Position numbers and translations under genes: made by a program. A stretch of DNA of 64,000 nt from Luzula sylvatica (Eukaryota > Streptophyta > Magnoliopsida > Poales > Juncaceae), in assembly GCA_946800325.1 (NCBI GenBank), contig CAMPEJ010000010.1:62001-126000 (forward strand), given 5' to 3'. Shown one piece after another: positions 22,529-36,127 of this stretch. Position 1 is the stretch's first letter, and the number at the start of each line of letters is the position of its first letter. A model generated the notes under the pieces. The model made no database searches, was not told where the DNA came from, and was given only the letters and a program-made list of their open reading frames with translations.

Positions 22529-24975
22529 CAAATAACGTGTTTTTAGATCATTTGTATCGTATCTTTTAGTACATAACTTTTCACCAAATTTCACAAACAC
22601 TAAGAAAGTTTGTTTTTCGATTCAAAACAAGATTTTAACGCTTTGAGGTGTTCAAATAACATGTTTTTAGATCATTTGTATCGTATCTTTTACTACCTAA
22701 CTTTTCACGAAATTTCACAAACACTAAGAAAGTTTGTTTTTCGATTCAAAACAAAATTTTAACGTTTTGAGGAGTTCAAATAACGTGTTTTTAGGTCATT
22801 TGTATCGTATCTTTTAGTACATAACTTTTCACCAAATTTTACAATCACTAAGAAAGTTTGTTTTTCGATTCAAAACAAGATTTTAACGCTTTGAGTAGTT
22901 CAAATAACCTGTTTTTAGATCATTTGTATCGTATCTTTTACTACATAACTTTTCACCAAATTTCAGAAACACTAAGAAAGTTTGTTTTTCGATTCAAAAC
23001 AAGATTTTAACGCTTTGAGGAGCTCAAATAACGGGTTTTTAGATCATTTGTATCGTATATTTTACTACATAACTTTTCACCAAATTTCACAAACACTAAG
23101 AAAGTTTGTTTTTCGATTTCAAAACAAGATTTTAACGCTTGGAGGAGTTCAAATAACGTGTTTTTAGATCATTTGTATCGTATCTTTTACTGCATAACTT
23201 TTCACCAAATTTTACAAACACTAAGAAAGTTCGTTTTTCGATTCAAAACAAGATTTTAACGCTTTGAGTAGTTCAAATAACCTGTTTTTAGATCATTTGT
23301 ATCGTATCTTTTACTACATAACTTTTCACCAAATTTCACAAACACTAAGAAAGTTTGTTTTCCGATTCAAAACAAGATTTTAACGCTTTGAGGAGTTGAA
23401 ATAACGGGTTTTTAGATCATTTGTATCGTATCTTTTACTACATAACTTTTCACCAAATTTCACAAACACTAAGAAAGTTTGTTTTTCGATTCAAAACAAG
23501 ATTTTAACGCTTTGAGGAGTTCAAATAACGTGTTTTTAGATCATTTGTATCATATCTTTTAGTACATAACTTTTCACCAAATTTTACAATCACTAAGAAA
23601 GTTTGTTTTTCGATTCAAAACAAGATTTTATCACTTTGAGGAGTTCAAATAACGTGTTGTTAGATCATTTGTATCGTATCTTTTACTATATAACTTTTCA
23701 CCAAATTTCACAAACACTAAGAAATTTGTTTTTCGATTCAAAACAAGATTTTAACGCATTGAGGAGTTCAAATAACGTGTTTTTAGATCATTTGTATCGT
23801 ATCTTTTACTATATAACTTTTCACCAAATTTCACAAACACTAAGAAAGTTTGTTTTTCGATTTCAAACAAGATTTTAACGCTTTGAGGAGTTCAAATAAT
23901 GTGTTTTTAGATCATTTGTATCGTATCTTTTACAACATAACTTTTCACCAAATTTCACAAACACTGAGAAAGTTTGTTTTTCGATTCAAAACAAGATTTT
24001 AACTCTTTGAAGAGTTCAAATAACGTGTTTTTAGATCATTTGTATCGTATCTTTTACAACATAACTTTTCACCAAATTTCACAAACACTGAGAAAGTTTC
24101 TTTTTCGATTCAAAACAAGATTTTAATTCTTTGAGGAGTTCAAATAACTTGTTTTTAGATCATTTGTTTCGTATCTTTTACTACATAACTTTTCACCAAA
24201 TTTTACAAACACTAAGAAAGTATGTTTTTCGATTTCAAAACAAGATTTTAACGCTTTGAGGAGTTCAAATAACGTGTTTATATATCATTTGTATCGTATC
24301 TTTTAGTACATAACTTTTCACCAAATTTCACAAACACTAATAAAGTTTGTTTTCCGATTCAAAACAAGATTTTAACGCTTTGAGGAGTTCAAATAACAGG
24401 TTTTTAGATCATTTGTATCGTATCTTTTACTACATAACTTTTCACCAAATTTCACAAACACTAAGAAAGTTTGGTTTTTGATTCAAAACAAGATTTTAAC
24501 GCTTTGAGGAGTTCAAATAACGTGTTTTTAGATCATTTGTATCATATCTTTTAGTACATAACTTTTCACCAAATTTTACAATCACTAAGAAAGTTTGTTT
24601 TTCGATTCAAAACAAGATTTTATCGCTTTGAGGAGTTCAAATAATGTGTTTTTAGATCATTTGTATCGTATCTTTTACAACATAACTTTTCACCAAATTT
24701 CACAAACACTGAGAAAGTTTGTTTTTCGATTCAAAACAAGATTTTAACTCTTTGAAGAGTTCAAATAACGTGTTTTTAGATCATTTGTATCGTATCTTTT
24801 ACAACATAACTTTTCACCAAATTTCACAAACACTGAGAAAGTTTGTTTTTCGATTCAAAACAAGATTTTAACTCTTTGGGCAGTTCAAATAACTTGTTTT
24901 TAGATCATTTGTTTCGTATCTTTTACTACATAACTTTTCACCAAATTTTACAAACACTAAGAAAGTATGTTTTTG
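20170..24975 (+). repeat. Segment D, copy 1 (partner at +5214)
   Basis: About 4.8 kb that is repeated at 25384-30189 with an offset of 5214 bp (42 x 124 + 6). Marker features at 20376, 21492, 22982 and 23603 reappear at 25590, 26706, 28196 and 28817. The right part (about 21240-24975) is the closer match and includes shared rare marks: ACGAAATTTC (about 22706 and 27920), GTTTCTTTTTC (about 24097 and 29311), GTTTATATATC (about 24276 and 29490) and GTTTGGTTTTTG (about 24470 and 29684). The left part is more diverged. No gene seen. Confidence 0.85.
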
Positions 24976-25383
24976 GATTTCAAAACAAGATTTTAACGCT
25001 TTGAGGAGTTCAAATAACGTGTTTTTATATCATTTGTATCGTATCTTTTAGTACATAACTTTTCACCAAATGTCACAAACACTAAGAAAGTTTGTTTTTC
25101 GATTCAAAACAAGATTTTAACTCTTTGAGGAGTTCAAATAACTTGTTTTTAGATCATTTGTTTCGTATCTTTTACTACATAACTTTTCACCAAATTTTAC
25201 AAACACTAAGAAAGTATGTTTTTCGATTTCAAAACAAGATTTTAACGCTTTGAGGAGTTCAAATAACGTGTTTTTATATCATTTGTATTGTATCTTTTAG
25301 TACAAAACTTTTCACCAAATTTCACAAACACTAAGAAAGTTTGTTTTCCGATTCAAAACAAGATTTTAACGCTTTGAGGAGTT
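24976..25383 (+). repeat. Satellite spacer between the two D segments
   Basis: About 408 bp of ordinary monomers not included in the 5214-bp offset match. They carry TTTTTGGATTTC (about 24970), TATATCATTTG and AAATGTCAC (about 25071). This is the same trio seen in HOR B near 14295-14400 and 17398-17500, so the piece is related to HOR B. No gene seen. Confidence 0.75.
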
Positions 25384-28300
25384 CAAATAACGGGTTTTTA
25401 GATCATTTGTATCGTATCTTTTACTACATAACTTTTCACCAAATTTCACAAACACTAAGAAAGTTTGTTTTTTTGATTCAAAACAAGATTTTAACGCTTT
25501 GAGGAGTTCAAATAATGTGTTTTTAGATCATTTGTGTCATATCTTTTAGTACATAACTTTTCACCAAATTTTACAATCACTAAGAAAGTTTGTTTTTCGA
25601 TTCAAAACAAGATTTTATCGCTTTGAGGAGTTCAAATAACGTGTTGTTAGATCATTTGTATCGTATCTTTTACTATATAACTTTTCACCAAATTTCACAA
25701 ACACTAAGAAATTTGTTTTTCGATTCAAAACAAGATTTTATCGCATTGAGGAGTTCAAATAACGTGTTTTTAGATCATTTGTATCGTATATTTTACTATA
25801 TAACTTTTCACCAAATTTCACAAACACTAAGAAAGTTTGTTTTTCGATTTCAAACAAGATTTTAACGCTTTGAGGAGTTCAAATAATGTGTTTTTAGATC
25901 ATTTGTATCGTATCTTTTACAACATAACTTTTCACCAAATTTCACAAACACTGAGAAAGTTTGTTTTTCGATTCAAAAAAAGATTTTAACTCTTTGAGGA
26001 GTTCAAATAACGTGTTTTTAGATCATTTTCATCGTATCTTTTACAACATAACTTTTCACCAAATTTTACAAACACTTAGAAAGTTTGTTTTTCGATTCAA
26101 AACAAGATTTTAACGCTTTGAGTAGTTCAAATAACCTGTTTTTAGATCATTTGTATCGTATCTTTTACTACATAACTTTTCACCAAATTTTACAAACACT
26201 AAGAAAGTTTGTTTTTCGATTTCAAAACAAGATTTTAACGCTTGGAGGAGTTCAAATAACGTGTTTTTAGATCATTTGTATCGTATCTTTTAGTACATAA
26301 CTTTTCACCAAATTTCACAAACAGTAAGAAAGTTTGTTTTTCGATTCAAAACAAGATTTTAACGCTTTGAGGAGTTCAAATAACATGTTTTTAGATCATT
26401 TGTATCGTATCTTTTACTACATAACTTTTCACCAAATTTCACAAACACTAAGAAAGTTTGTTTTCCGATTCAAAACAAGATTTTAACGCTTTGAGGAGTT
26501 CAAATAACGGGTTTTTAGATCATTTGTATCGTATCTTTTACTACATAACTTTTCACCAAATTTCACAAACACTAAGAAAGTTTGTTTTTCGATTCAAAAC
26601 AAGATTTTAACGCTTTGAGGACTTCAAATAACGTGTTTTTAGATCATTTGTATCATATCTTTTAGTACATAACTTTGCACCAAATTTTACAATCACTAAG
26701 AAAGTTTGTTTTTCGATTCAAAACAAGATTTTATCGCATTGAGGAGTTCAAATAACGTGTTGTTAGATCATTTGTATCGTATCTTTTACTATATAACTTT
26801 TCACCAAATTTCACAAACACTAAGAAATTTGTTTTTCGATTCAAAACAAGATTTTAACGCATTGAGGAGTTCAAATAACGTGTTTTTAGATCATTTGTAT
26901 CGTATCTTTTACTATATAACTTTTCACCAAATTTCACAAACACTAAGAAAGTTTGTTTTTCCATTTCAAACAAGATTTTAACGCTTTGAGGAGTTCAAAT
27001 AACGTGTTTTTAGATCATTTGTATGGTATCTTTTACTACATAACTTTTCACCAAATTTTACAAACACTAAGAAAGTTTGTTTTTCGATTCAAAACAAGAT
27101 TTTAACGCTTTGAGGAGTTCAAATAACGTGTTTTTAGATCATTTGTATCGTATCTTATTTAGTACATAACTTTTCACCAAATTTCACAAACACTAAGAAA
27201 GTTTGTTTTTCGATTCAAAACAACATTTTAACGCTTTGAGGAGTTCAACTAACATGTTTTTAAATCATTTGTATCGTATCTTTTACTACATAACTTTTCA
27301 CCAAATTTTTCAAACACTAAGAAAGTTTATTTTTCGATTCCAAACAAGATTTTAACGCTTTGAGGAGTTCAAATAATGTGGTTTTAGATCATTTGTATCG
27401 TATCTTTTACAACATAACTTTTCACCAAATTTCACAAACACTGAGAAAGTTTGTTTTTCGATTCAAAACAAGATTTTAACTCTTTGAGGAGTTCAAATAA
27501 CGTGTTTTTAGATCATTTGTATCGTATCTTTTACTACATAACTATTCACCAAATTTTACAAACACTTAGAAAGTTTGTTTTTCGATTCAAAACAAGATTT
27601 TAACGCTTTGAGTAGTTCAAATAACCTGTTTTTATATCATTTGTATCGTATCTTTTACAACATAACTTTTCACCAAATTTTACAAACACTAAGAAAGTAT
27701 GTTTTTCGATTTCAAAACAAGATTTTAACGCTTTGAGGAGTTCAAATAACGTGTTTTTAGATCATTTGTATCGTATCTTTTAGTACATAACTTTTCACCA
27801 AATTTCACAAACACTAAGAAAGTTTGTTTTTCGATTCAAAACAAGATTTTAACGCTTTGAGGAGTTCAAATAACATGTTTTTAGATCATTTGTATCGTAT
27901 CTTTTACTACATAACTTTTCACGAAATTTCACAAACACTAAGAAAGTTTGTTTTTCGATTCAAAACAAAATTTTAACGCTTTGAGGAGTTCAAATAACGT
28001 GTTTTTAGGTCATTTGTATCGTATCTTTTAGTACATAACTTTTCACCAAATTTTACAATCACTAAGAAAGTTTGTTTTTCGATTCAAAACAAGATTTTAA
28101 CGCTTTGAGTAGTTCAAATAACCTGTTTTTAGATCATTTGTATCGTATCTTTTACTACATAACTTTTCACCAAATTTCACAAACACTAAGAAAGTTTGTT
28201 TTTCGATTCAAAACAAGATTTTAACGCTTTGAGGAGCTCAAATAACGGGTTTTTAGATCATTTGTATCGTATATTTTACTACATAACTTTTCACCAAATT

Positions 28301-30189
28301 TCACAAACACTAGGAAAGTTTGTTTTTCGATTTCAAAACAAGATTTTAACGCTTGGAGAAGTTCAAATAACGTGTTTTTAGATCATTTGTATCGTATCTT
28401 TTACTGCATAACTTTTCACCAAATTTTACAAACACTAAGAAAGTTCGTTTTTCGATTCAAAACAAGATTTTAACGCTTTGAGTAGTTCAAATAACCTGTT
28501 TTTAGATCATTTGTATCGTATCTTTTACTACATAACTTTTCACCAAATTTCACAAACACTAAGAAAGTTTGTTTTCCGATTCAAAACAAGATTTTAACGC
28601 TTTGAGGAGTTGAAATAACGGGTTTTTAGATCATTTGTATCGTATCTTTTACTACATAACTTTTCACCAAATTTCACAAACACTAAGAAAGTTTGTTTTT
28701 CGATTCAAAACAAGATTTTAACGCTTTGAGGAGTTCAAATAACGTGTTTTTAGATCATTTGTATCATATCTTTTAGTACATAACTTTTCACCAAATTTTA
28801 CAATCACTAAGAAAGTTTGTTTTTCGATTCAAAACAAGATTTTATCACTTTGAGGAGTTCAAATAACGTGTTGTTAGATCATTTGTATCGTATCTTTTAC
28901 TATATAACTTTTCACCAAATTTCACAAACACTAAGAAATTTGTTTTTCGATTCAAAACCAGATTTTAACGCATTGAGGAGTTCAAATAACGTGTTTTTAG
29001 ATCATTTGTATCGTATCTTTTACTATATAACTTTTCACCAAATTTCACAAACACTAAGAAAGTTTGTTTTTCGATTTCAAACAAGATTTTAACGCTTTGA
29101 GGAGTTCAAATAATGTGTTTTTAGATCATTTGTATCGTATCTTTTACAACATAACTTTTCACCAAATTTCACAAACACTGAGAAAGTTTGTTTTTCGATT
29201 CAAAACAAGATTTTAACTCTTTGAAGAGTTCAAATAACGTGTTTTTAGATCATTTGTATCGTATCTTTTACAACATAACTTTTCACCAAATTTCACAAAC
29301 ACTGAGAAAGTTTCTTTTTCGATTCAAAACAAGATTTGAACTCTTTGAGGAGTTCAAATAACTTGTTTTTAGATCATTTGTTTCGTATCTTTTACTACAT
29401 AACTTTTCACCAAATTTTACAAACACTAAGAAAGTATGTTTTTCGATTTCAAAACAAGATTTTAACGCTTTGAGGAGTTCAAATAACGTGTTTATATATC
29501 ATTTGTATCGTATCTTTTAGTACATAACTTTTCACCAAATTTCACAAACACTAATAAAGTTTGTTTTCCGATTCAAAACAAGATTTTAACGCTTTGAGGA
29601 GTTCAAATAACGGGTTTTTAGATCATTTGTATCGTATCTTTTACTACATAACTTTTCACCAAATTTCACAAACACTAAGAAAGTTTGGTTTTTGATTCAA
29701 AACAAGATTTTAACGCTTTGAGGAGTTCAAATAACGTGTTTTTAGATCATTTGTATCATATCTTTTAGTACATAACTTTTCACCAAATTTTACAATCACT
29801 AAGAAAGTTTGTTTTTCGATTCAAAACAAGATTTTATCGCTTTGAGGAGTTCAAATAATGTGTTTTTAGATCATTTGTATCGTATCTTTTACAACATAAC
29901 TTTTCACCAAATTTCACAAACACTGAGAAAGTTTGTTTTTCGATTCAAAACAAGATTTTAACTCTTTGAAGAGTTCAAATAACGTGTTTTTAGATCATTT
30001 GTATCGTATCTTTTACAACATAACTTTTCACCAAATTTCACAAACACTGAGAAAGTTTGTTTTTCGATTCAAAACAAGATTTTAACTCTTTGAGGAGTTC
30101 AAATAACTTGTTTTTAGATCATTTGTTTCGTATCTTTTACTACATAACTTTTCACCAAATTTTACAAACACTAAGAAAGTATGTTTTTC
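25384..30189 (+). repeat. Segment D, copy 2
   Basis: Right-hand partner of 20170-24975. Private differences include TATGGTATC near 27022, AACTATTC near 27541, CACTAGGAAAG near 28308, CTTGGAGAAG near 28353 and AAAACCAGATT near 28957. The match ends near 30189, where a GATTTCAAACAAG monomer followed by AATGTG replaces the TTTTTGGATTTC monomer of copy 1. No gene seen. Confidence 0.85.
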
Positions 30190-33100
30190 GATTTCAAACA
30201 AGATTTTAACGCTTTGAGGAGTTCAAATAATGTGTTTTTAGATCATTTGTATCGTATCTTTTACAACATAACTTTTCACCAAATTTCACAAACACTGAGA
30301 AAGTTTGTTTTTCGATTCAAAACAAGATTTTAACTCTTTGAGGAGTTCAAATAACGTGTTTTTAGATCATTTGTATCGTATCTTTTACTACATAACTTTT
30401 CACCAAATTTTACAAACACTTAGAAAGTTTGTTTTTCGATTCAAAACAAGATTTTAACGCTTTGAGTAGTTCAAATAACCTGTTTTTAGATCATTTGTAT
30501 CGTACCTTTTGTTACATAACTTTTCACCAAATTTTACAAACACTAAGAAAGTTTGTTTTTCGATTTCAAAACAAGATTTTAACGCTTTGAGGAGTTCAAA
30601 TAACGTGTTTTTAGATCATTTGTATCGTATCTTTTAGTACATAACTTTTCACCAAATTTCACAAACACTAAGAAAGTTTGTTTTTCGATTCAAAACAAGA
30701 TTTTAACGCTTTGAGGAGTTCAAATAACATGTTTTTAGATCATTTGTATCGTATCTTTTACTACATAACTTTTCACCAAATTTCACAAACACTAAGAAAG
30801 TTTGTTTTCCGATTCAAAACAAGATTTTAACGCCTTGAGGAGTTCAAATAACGTGTTTTTAGATCATTTGTATCGTATCTTTTAGTACATAACTTTTCAC
30901 CAAATTTCACAAACACTAAGAAAGTTTGTTTTTCGATTCAAAACAAGATTTTAACGCTTTGAGGAGTTCAAATAACGTGTTTTTAGATCATTTGTATCAT
31001 ATCTTTTAGTACATAACTTTTCACCAAATTTTACAATCACTAAGAAAGTTTCTTTTTCGATTCAAAACAAGATTTTATCACTTTGAGGAGTTCAAATAAC
31101 GTGTTGTTAGATCATTTGTATCGTATCTTTTACTATATAACTTTTCACCAAATTTCACAAACACTAAGAAATTTGTTTTTCGATTCAAAACAAGATTTTA
31201 ACGCATTGAGGAGTTCAAATAACGTGTTTTTAGATCATTTGTATCGTATCTTTTACTATATAACTTTTCACCAAATTTCACAAATACTAAGAAAGTTTGT
31301 TTTTCGATTTCAAACAAGATTTTAACGCTTTGAGGAGTTCAAATAATGTGTTTTTAGATCATTTGTATCGTATCTTTTACAACATAACTTTTCACCAAAT
31401 TTCACAAACACTGAGAAAGTTTGTTTTTCGATTCAAAACAATATTTTAACTCTTTGAAGAGTTCAAATAACGTGTTTTTAGATCATTTGTATCGTATCTT
31501 TTACAACATAACTTTTCACCAAATTTCACAAACACTGAGAAAGTTTGTTTTTCGATTCAAAACAAGATTTTCACTCTTTGAGGAGTTCAAATAACTTGTT
31601 TTTAGATCATTTGTATCGTATCTTTTACTACATAACTTTTCACCAAATTTTACAAACACTAAGAAAGTATGTTTTTCGATTTTAAAACAAGATTTTAACG
31701 CTTTGAGGAGTTCAAATAACGTGTTTTTATATCATTTGTATCGTATCTTTTAGTACATAACTTTTCACCAAATTTCACAAACACTAAGAAAGTTTGTTTT
31801 CCGATTCAAAACAAGATTTTAACGCTTTGAGGAGTTCAAATAACGGGTTTTTAGATCATTTGTATCGTATCTTTTACTACATAACTTTTCACCAAATTTC
31901 ACAAACACTAAGAAAGTTTGTTTTTCGATTCAAAACAAGATTTTAACGTTTTGAGGAGTTCAAATAACGTGTTTTTAGATCATTTGTATCATATCTGTTA
32001 GTACATAACTTTTCACCAAATTTTACAATTACTAAGAAAGTTTGTTTTTCGATTCAAAACAAGATTTTATCGCTTTGAGGAGTTCAAATAACGTGTTGTT
32101 AGATCATTTGTATCGTATCTTTTACTATATAACTTTTCACCAAATTTCACAAACACTAAGAAATTTGTTTTTTGATTCAAAACAAGATTTTAACGCATTG
32201 AGGAGTTCAAATAACGTGTTTTTAGATCATTTGTATCGTATCTTTTACTATATAACTTTTCACCAAATTTCACAAATACTAAGAAAGTTTGTTTTTCGAT
32301 TTCAAACAAGATTTTAACGCTTTGAGGAGTTCAAATAATGTGTTTTTAGATCATTTGTATCGTATCTTTTACAACATAACTTTTCACCAAATTTCACAAA
32401 CACTGAGAAAGTTTGTTTTTCGATTCAAAACAAGATTTTAACTCTTTGAGGAGTTCAAATTACGTGTTTTTAGATCATTTGTATCGTATCTTTTACTACA
32501 TAACTTTTCACCAAATTTTACAAACACTTAGAAAGTTTGTTTTTCGATTCAAAACAAGATTTTAACGCTTTGAGTAGTTCAAATAACCTGTTTTTAGATC
32601 ATTTGTATCGTATCTTTTACTACATAACTTTTCACCAAATTTTACAAACACTAAGAAAGTTTGTTTTTCGATTTCAAAACAAGATTTTAACGCTTTGAGG
32701 AGTTCAAATAACGTGTTTTTAGATCATTTGTATCGTATCTTTTAGTACATAACTTTTCACCAAATTTCACAAACACTAAGAAAGTTTGTTTTTCGATTCA
32801 AAACAAGATTTTAACGCTTGGAGGAGTTCAAATAACGGGTTTTTAGATCATTTGTATCGTATCTTTTACTACATAACTTTTCACCAAATTTCACAAACAC
32901 TAAGAAAGTTTGTTTTCCGATTCAAAACAAGATTTTAACGCTTTGAGGAGTTCAAATAACGGGTTTTTAGATCATTTGTATCTTTTACTACATAACTTTT
33001 CACCAAATTTCACAAACATTAAGAAAGTTTGTTTTTCGATTCAAAACAAGATTTTAACGCTTTGAGGAGTTCAAATAACGTGTTTTTAGATCATTTGTAT

Positions 33101-36100
33101 CATATCTTTTAGTACATAACTTTTCACCAAATTTTACAATCACTAACAAAGTTTGTTTTTCGATTCAAAACAAGATTTTATCGCTTTGAGGAGTTCAAAT
33201 AACGTGTTGTTAGATCATTTGTATCGTATCTTTTACTATATAACTTTTCACCAAATTTCACAAACACTAAGAAATTTGTTTTTCGATTCAAAACAAGATT
33301 TTAACGCATTGAGGAGTTCAAATAACGTGTTTTTAGATCATTTGTATCGTATCTTTTACTATATAACTTTTCTCCAAATTTCACAAACACTAAGAAAGTT
33401 TGTTTTTCGATTTCAAACAAGATTTTAAAGCTTTGAGGAGTTCAAATAATGTGTTTTTAGATCATTTGTATCGTATCTTTTACAACATAACTTTTCACCA
33501 AATTTCACAAACACTGAGAAAGTTTGTTTTTCGATTCAAAACAAGATTTTAACTCTTTAAGGAGTTCAAATAATATGTTTTTAGATCATTTGTATCGTAT
33601 CTTTTACAACATAACTTTTCACCAAATTTCACAAACACTGAGAAAGTTTGTTTTTCGATTCAAAACAAGATTTTAACTCTTTGAGGAGTTCAAATAACGT
33701 GTTTTTAGATCATTTGTACCGTATCTTTTACTACATAACTTTTCACCAATTTTTTCAAACACTAAGAAAGTTTGTTTTTCGATTCAAAACAAGATTTTAA
33801 CGCTTTGAGGAGTTCAAATAACGTGTTTTTAGATCATTTGTATCGTATCTTATTTAGTACATAACTTTTCACCAAATTTCACAAACACTAAGAAAGTTTG
33901 TTTTTCGATTCAAAACAAGATTTTAACGCTTTGAGTAGTTCAAATAACCTGTTTTTAGATCATTTGTATCGTATCTTTTACTACGTAACTTTTCACCAAA
34001 TTTTTCAAACACTAAGAAAGTATGTTTTTCGATTTCAAAACAAGATTTTAACGCTTTGAGGAGTTCAAATAACGTGTTTTTAGATCATTTGTATCGTATC
34101 TTTTAGTACATAACTTTTCACCAAATTTCACAAACACTAAGAAAGTTTGTTTTTCGATTCAAAACAAGATTTTAACGCTTTGAGGAGTTCAAATAACATG
34201 TTTTTAGATCATTTGTATCGTATCTTTTACTACATAACTTTTCACCAAATTTCACAAACACTAAGAAAGTTTGTTTTTCGATTCAAAACAAAATTTTAAC
34301 GCTTTGAGGAGTTCAAATAACGTGTTTTTAGGTCATTTGTATCGTATCTTTTAGTACATAACTTTTCACCAAATTTCACAAACACTAAGAAAGTATGTTT
34401 TTCGATTTCAAAACAAGATTTTAACGCTTTGAGGAGTTCAAATAACGTGTTTTTATATCATTTGTATCGTATCTTTTAGTACATAACTTTTCACCAAATT
34501 TCACAAACACTAAGAAAGTTTGTTTTCCGATTCAAAACAAGATTTTAACGCTTGGAGGAGTTCGAATAACGGGTTTTTAGATCATTTGTATCGTATCTTT
34601 TACTACATAACTTTTCACCAAATTTCACAAACACTAAGAAAGTTTGTTTTCCGATTCAAAACAAGATTTTAACGCTTTGAGGAGTTCAAATAACGGGTTT
34701 TTAGATCATTTGTATCGTATCTTTTACTACATAACTTTTCACCAAATTTCACAAACACTAAGAAAGTTTGTTTTTCGATTCAAAACAAGATTTTAACGCT
34801 TTGAGGAGTTCAAATAACGTGTTTTTAGATCATTTGTATCATATCTTTTAGTACATAACTTTTCACCAAATTTTCCAATCACTAAGAAAGTTTGTTTTTC
34901 GATTCAAAACAAGATTTTATCGCTTTGAGGAGTTCAAATAACGTGTTGTTAGATCATTTGTATCGTATCTTTTACTATATAACTTTTCACCAAATTTCAC
35001 AAACACTAAGAAATTTGTTTTTCGATTCAAAACAAGATTTTAACGCATTGAGGAGTTCAAATAACGTGTTTTTAGATCATTTGTATCGTATCTTTTACTA
35101 TATAACTTTTCACCAAATTTCACAAAAACTAAGAAAGTTTGTTTTTCGATTTCAAACAAGATTTTAACGCTTTGAGGAGTTCAAATAATGTGTTTTTAGA
35201 TCATTTGTATCGTATCTTTTACAACATAACTTTTCACCAAATTTCACAAACACTGAGAAAGTTTGTTTTTCGATTCAAAACAAGATTTTAACTCTTTGAA
35301 GAGTTCAAATAACGTGTTTTTAGATCATTTGTATCGTATCTTTTACAACATAACTTTTCACCAAATTTCACAAACACTGAGAAAGTTTGTTTTTCGATTC
35401 AAAACAAGATTTTAACTCTTTGAGGAGTTCAAATAACTTGTTTTTAGATCATTTGTACCGTATCTTTTACTACATAACTTTTCACCAAATTTTACAAACA
35501 CTAAGAAAGTATGTTTTTCGATTTCAAAACAAGATTTTAACGCTTTGAGGAGTTCAAATAACGTGTTTTTATATCATTTGTATCGTATCTTTTAGTACAT
35601 AACTTTTCACCAAATTTCACAAACACTAAGAAAGTTTGTTTTCCAATTCAAAACAAGATTTTAACGCTTTGAGGAGTTCAAATAACGGGTTTTTAGATCA
35701 TTTGTATCGTATCTTTTACTACATAACTTTTCACCAAATTTCACAAATACTAAGAAAGTTTGTTTTTCGATTCAAAACAAGATTTTAACGCTTTGAGGAG
35801 TTCAAATAACGTGTTTTTAGATCATTTGTATCTTTTACTACATAACTTTTCACCAAATTTCACAAACACTAAGAAAGTTTGTTTTTCGATTCAAAACAAG
35901 ATTTTAACGCTTTGAGGAGTTCAAATAACGTGTTTTTAGATCATTTGTATCATATCTTTTAGTACATAACTTTTCACCAAATTTTACAATCACTAAGAAA
36001 GTTTGTTTTTTGATTCAAAACAAGATTTTATCACTTTGAGGAGTTCAAATAACGTGTTGTTAGATCATTTGTATCGTATCTTTTACTACATAACTTTTCA

Positions 36101-36127
36101 CCAAATTTTACAAACACTAAGAAAGTT
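30190..36127 (+). repeat. Mosaic block with sources of several right-hand segments
   Basis: About 48 monomers without one tandem period of their own. About 30930-33544 matches 45531-48145 at an offset of 14601, including the shared TATCTGTTAG (about 31993 and 46594). From about 33153 to 33990 it matches 49857-50694 at an offset of 16704. From about 34240 to 35820 it matches 50690-52275 at an offset of 16455. The 249-bp change of offset is the two-monomer deletion recorded at 50690. The first monomer with the 5-bp GTATC loss lies here (32893-33011). The single copy here lies within or near the ancestral arrangement of these strings. No gene seen. Confidence 0.8.
32893..33011 (+). repeat. 119-bp monomer (one GTATC lost), first occurrence
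   Basis: TTTGTATCTTTTAC replaces TTTGTATCGTATCTTTTAC: one of the two tandem GTATC copies is gone, a simple 5-bp slippage-type deletion. It recurs near 35830, 36940, 38550, 40160, 41770, 43870, 45478, 47580, 49684, 53276, 58116, 61440 and 63050. I saw none before 32893. The marker-dimer spacing of 1116 bp in the left half becomes 1111 bp in the right half for this reason. Confidence 0.88.

Noticed and set aside
34560..34580. CENP-B-box-like sequence in the GTTCGAATAACGGG variant
   Set aside because: It has TTCG and CGGG, but with five bases between them instead of the seven in the NTTCGNNNNANNCGGGN core. The TTCGATTCAAAACAAG block lacks CGGG. No true match was seen.
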